Shown here: positions 4,422 through 7,042 of the stretch, one piece after another
Position numbering within the stretch: the stretch's first letter is position 1
Layout of the letters: every line of letters begins with the position of its first letter
Source: Pseudobdellovibrionaceae bacterium
GTDB lineage: Bacteria; Bdellovibrionota; Bdellovibrionia; Bdellovibrionales; Bdellovibrionaceae
Direction of reading: 5' to 3'
Assembly: GCA_947374445.1 (NCBI GenBank)
Contig: CANCBY010000124.1
Coordinates: 1 to 7,042 of the forward strand
DNA: 7,042 bases
Notes under the pieces: model-generated
The model's input: the letters and a program-made list of their open reading frames with translations, nothing else
What the model was told of the DNA's origin: nothing
Database searches by the model: none
Position numbers and translations under genes: made by a program

Positions 4422-7042
4422 ATGAGTTGGAATGCCTGCCTCGTCAGGATTCAACGCAAAGACAAATCCGAAAGCTTTCTGGTGACTGCCGATAAGTTTA
4501 CTATCGGCCGATCACCGGAATGTGATTTTGTCATTGCTGACTCACAAGTCAGCCGCAAGCATCTGGGTGTTTTAGTTAGATCCGGGCAGATTTTTATCAA
4601 GGACCTCCATTCTGCTAATGGAACAAAAATGGGAGCAACAAAAGTTCCTGTCGAAAACGTTATGTTACATCAAAATGGTGAAGCTATTCGCCTAGGGACT
4701 GCGGAGCTCACCGTCTACCTTGAATACATTGAAAAAAAGATAGATCTAAAAAATCTTGCCGAAACATCGGCTCCTGAAGACGTAAAAAAAGACTATCAAC
4801 ACCATTTAGAAACTTCGAAAAATCGCAACAAGCAACTCTTTGATGAATATGAAGGCCTCGTAAAAGGCTTTAAAGAATTTACTAAATCTGAAACGGAAAA
4901 ATTTCAGTCCGAAAACAGTAAAATTCTTAGAGAGTCTGAAGAAAAAATCAAAACAACCACTGAAGCCAATGAACTGCATATTCTGCAGCTGAAACAAGTC
5001 GCCGAAATAGAAATCAAAAAAAGAATCGAGTCGGCTGAAGCCGAGTCACAAGCTATTGTCTCAAACGCTGAGAGCAAAGCCACTTCTTCTATTGAGTCCG
5101 CAGAACAAAAATCAAGAGCACTGCTTACAGAAGCGGAAGAAAAAGCAAAAATCACACTTACCTCCGCCGACTCCACAGCTGCAGAGACAATCGCTGCTGC
5201 TGAAAAAAAGGCGATTCATATAATTTCAGCCGGAGAGCAAAAGCTTCAAGACCTAATATCTCGTCTCGATGAAGAAGAAAAACGACTTCTCGCCGAGACA
5301 AAACATAAAAATGAAGACCTCGCTGCGCAAATACAAGAGGACGCCACAAAAAAATCTCAAGAGATCACAGCCCTAGCAAATTCAAAAGCTAAATCGATGC
5401 TTCACGACTCTGAGATAGAGTCTGAATTGCTCATCAAAACAGCCCGTTCTAAAATAGCCGCAAGCCAAAACGAAGTTGAAGTTCAAAATAAAAATCGCAT
5501 CACTGAATCTATTCTCAAAGCTGAAAAAATCGTTTCTGATGCCTTACAAAAAGCAAAAGATGCAATTGATGAAGCTCAATTGCAAGCTCGCGAAACATTA
5601 GAAGCAGCCGAGTACAAAGCAAGTCAGCTGAATTTGGCATCAGAGGCAACAGCCAAAAAGCTCATCCAAGAAGTACAGGTGCAAGTAGACCTTCAATACG
5701 AAAAATTTGAAGATCATAAAAAAACAGAGATTGCCCGTCTCAAGACTGAAAACGAAAGTTTCAAAGCTCAGATTCAAACCGCCAGCCAAAAAGAGCAAGA
5801 TAGGTACAAAGAGGCCTTTGAACTCAAGGTTCGACTTTTTGAAGATGAGTGTTCTATCCGACGTAAAAATCTAGAAAGAGATCTATCGGGCCAAATGCAG
5901 CGCCTTGACGAACTCAAAGCTGAAGAACGGCAATTTTTAGACAGAATTAATAAACTCGTTGAAAACACAAAATCCAAAGAATCCGAGCACGAAAATCAGC
6001 TAGCCGCTCTAATGGATTTAGTGGCAAAGCATTCTCAGCAACAGAAAGTCTACGAGACAAAAAATCAAGAAATTAACGCTCTCACAAAAGAGAAATCGGA
6101 CCTACAAACTTCTCTCGAAGAACTCGTTCGAAGCAGAGAGTCTGAAAATGCAAAGATTCAAACATTAAAGCAACAAATCAAGCAAGAGCGCCAAAATCTT
6201 GATACAGAGCTTCAAGCCGGCCGGGGCCGTATTGACGACGAGCTGAGCAAGCTTCGCGACAAAGAGCTCAAAGACATCGATCGCTTGCGCGTTGATGCTC
6301 TCGCCCAAATAGAAGCTTTGAAAACAAAAGCCATCGAAGAAATTGTACACAATAAGTCCATGTTCATGATTAATCTTTCTGAGCGCATTCAGGGACTTTT
6401 TGTAGCGCTTCATAAAAAATCAACAGATGAACTGAATCTGCCCGCTTTAAAGACAGAAGTTTTTAACATGATTCAAGGTGCAGTCGAAGAACAAAGCTTT
6501 GAGCTCACTCAAAAACACGAAGGCGACATTCGCCATTTAGTAAAGCAAGAAACTCAAAAGCGTAAGCTAACGGCCCAAAAATCTGCTATGGGTCTTTTAG
6601 CAATTGCTGCCTCTGCTATTGGCTTCTATATTTATCAGGGCGGAAACATAGAAAACATCATGCTTGGCCGCAACTCGAGTGGAGAGTCCGCTGCCGAAGA
6701 GTTTGGACGCCAGCAAAGAGAACAGCGCGATTCCAAAAAATTCGAACCGCCACAAAGTGACTTCATTAAGTCCAGCTACACAGACAACGTTCTCTACACT
6801 CGCAATTATTATTCTGTGTTCACAAGCCCTCAGATGCAAGAACAGTGGATCACTCTTCTGAACGGAATTTTTTCGAAAGACTTCAATCTTGAAGACGATG
6901 CGATCGTAAAATTCGTCGCGGCAGAGTCGACTCTGGTGACCAAGCTCCAACAAGAAAAAGACCAAGTGGTTCCTGATTTTGCCCAAATTGGAATTGATAA
7001 AATGCGAAAGGTCGAAAAAGAATCGACCGAGCAAATGAAGGC
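4422..7042 (+). CDS. FHA-domain protein with a long cytoplasmic coiled coil and one membrane helix, 3' end outside the window
   Basis: The frame is open from the ATG at 4422 to the window edge, giving 873 residues with no stop. Residues about 5-100 form an FHA domain, which binds phosphothreonine peptides. All hallmark positions are present: IGRS (28-31), SRKH (44-47) and NG (66-67). Residues about 130-700 are almost unbroken charged coiled coil, including clean 11-residue repeats at 203-279 and 367-421. A basic stretch, KRKLTAQK, precedes one membrane helix (about 721-738, SAMGLLAIAASAIGFYIY). By the positive-inside rule the FHA and coiled coil are cytoplasmic and residues from 740 on are periplasmic. 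The periplasmic part begins with a hydrophilic linker and continues with a helical region I do not recognise. Its position after the channel genes suggests it attaches to, or regulates, that motor, much as FHA protein GltG works with TolQR-like motors in myxobacteria. That role is inferred. No kinase or phosphatase is visible. Confidence 0.85.
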   Translation, partial: MSWNACLVRIQRKDKSESFLVTADKFTIGRSPECDFVIADSQVSRKHLGVLVRSGQIFIKDLHSANGTKMGATKVPVENVMLHQNGEAIRLGTAELTVYLEYIEKKIDLKNLAETSAPEDVKKDYQHHLETSKNRNKQLFDEYEGLVKGFKEFTKSETEKFQSENSKILRESEEKIKTTTEANELHILQLKQVAEIEIKKRIESAEAESQAIVSNAESKATSSIESAEQKSRALLTEAEEKAKITLTSADSTAAETIAAAEKKAIHIISAGEQKLQDLISRLDEEEKRLLAETKHKNEDLAAQIQEDATKKSQEITALANSKAKSMLHDSEIESELLIKTARSKIAASQNEVEVQNKNRITESILKAEKIVSDALQKAKDAIDEAQLQARETLEAAEYKASQLNLASEATAKKLIQEVQVQVDLQYEKFEDHKKTEIARLKTENESFKAQIQTASQKEQDRYKEAFELKVRLFEDECSIRRKNLERDLSGQMQRLDELKAEERQFLDRINKLVENTKSKESEHENQLAALMDLVAKHSQQQKVYETKNQEINALTKEKSDLQTSLEELVRSRESENAKIQTLKQQIKQERQNLDTELQAGRGRIDDELSKLRDKELKDIDRLRVDALAQIEALKTKAIEEIVHNKSMFMINLSERIQGLFVALHKKSTDELNLPALKTEVFNMIQGAVEEQSFELTQKHEGDIRHLVKQETQKRKLTAQKSAMGLLAIAASAIGFYIYQGGNIENIMLGRNSSGESAAEEFGRQQREQRDSKKFEPPQSDFIKSSYTDNVLYTRNYYSVFTSPQMQEQWITLLNGIFSKDFNLEDDAIVKFVAAESTLVTKLQQEKDQVVPDFAQIGIDKMRKVEKESTEQMK
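5028..5258 (+). repeat. Seven consecutive 11-residue (33-nt) coiled-coil repeats in the FHA protein
   Basis: Residues 203-279 divide without gaps into seven 11-mers, such as ESAEAESQAIV, ESAEQKSRALL and TEAEEKAKITL. The shared pattern is two variable residues, Ala (Gly once), Glu or Asp, two variable, usually Ala, two variable, then two mostly aliphatic residues. The DNA copies have diverged, so the repeat is held at protein level. Hendecad coils of this Ala-rich kind occur in, for example, the ATP synthase b-subunit stalk. Confidence 0.8.
5520..5684 (+). repeat. Second block of 11-residue coiled-coil repeats in the FHA protein
   Basis: Residues 367-421 divide into five 11-mers each starting with Ala: AEKIVSDALQK, AKDAIDEAQLQ, ARETLEAAEYK, ASQLNLASEAT and AKKLIQEVQVQ. 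An aliphatic residue (Ile or Leu) falls at position 4 or 5 of each unit, and most have Ala or another small residue at position 7 or 8. This is the same period as the block at 203-279 but with a different register and consensus. Confidence 0.65.

Noticed and set aside
4809..6581. SMC/Rad50-type ATPase from the long coiled coil
   Set aside because: No Walker A or ABC signature is present in the visible frame; the N-terminus is an FHA domain and a membrane helix follows the coil.
6597..7034. 145-codon minus-strand open frame
   Set aside because: It lies wholly inside the FHA protein frame, which has convincing protein features. It is an antisense shadow with no good ribosome binding site noted.

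Overview
The window looks like chromosomal DNA of a Gram-negative, diderm bacterium. It encodes a peptidoglycan-directed OmpA/MotB-type protein, a MotA/TolQ-type proton-channel protein and a gammaproteobacterial-style aminopeptidase N. By eye the DNA is moderately AT-rich, with many Lys and Glu codons. A predatory or delta-type lineage such as Bdellovibrionota would fit the gene styles, but nothing in the sequence proves it. No mobile element, tRNA, rRNA or CRISPR array is visible.

Left part (1-1458): the 3' part of pepN (plus strand; the catalytic half lies outside the window) runs convergently into a 98-residue protein of unknown function on the minus strand. A hairpin sits over the pepN stop codon. 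Positions 1459-1683 form a divergent intergenic region. It holds a regularly spaced TCTCA/TGAGA motif (1552-1572) and a possible hairpin that covers the ribosome binding site of the next gene.

Right part (1684-7042): three plus-strand genes read as one operon. The first encodes a MotB/OmpA-like protein with a proton-type Asp at the start of its single membrane helix, about 345 residues of periplasmic coiled coil and a C-terminal OmpA-like domain. The second, 12 nt downstream, encodes a three-helix MotA/TolQ/ExbB-like channel protein. The third, 74 nt further on, is cut by the window edge. It encodes an FHA-domain protein with a very long cytoplasmic coiled coil, one membrane helix near residue 730 and a periplasmic C-terminal region.

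Together these three suggest an ion-driven rotary motor of the 5:2 MotAB/TolQR/ExbBD/ZorAB class. It would have an unusually long periplasmic rod and a separate FHA-tipped cytoplasmic tail protein. I do not recognise this exact set as a named system. The closest parallels I know are the Agl-Glt gliding machinery of myxobacteria, which pairs TolQR-like motors with the FHA protein GltG, and Zorya, a MotAB-like defence motor with a long cytoplasmic tail. The operon's function is inferred, and the genes past the right edge are needed to decide it.
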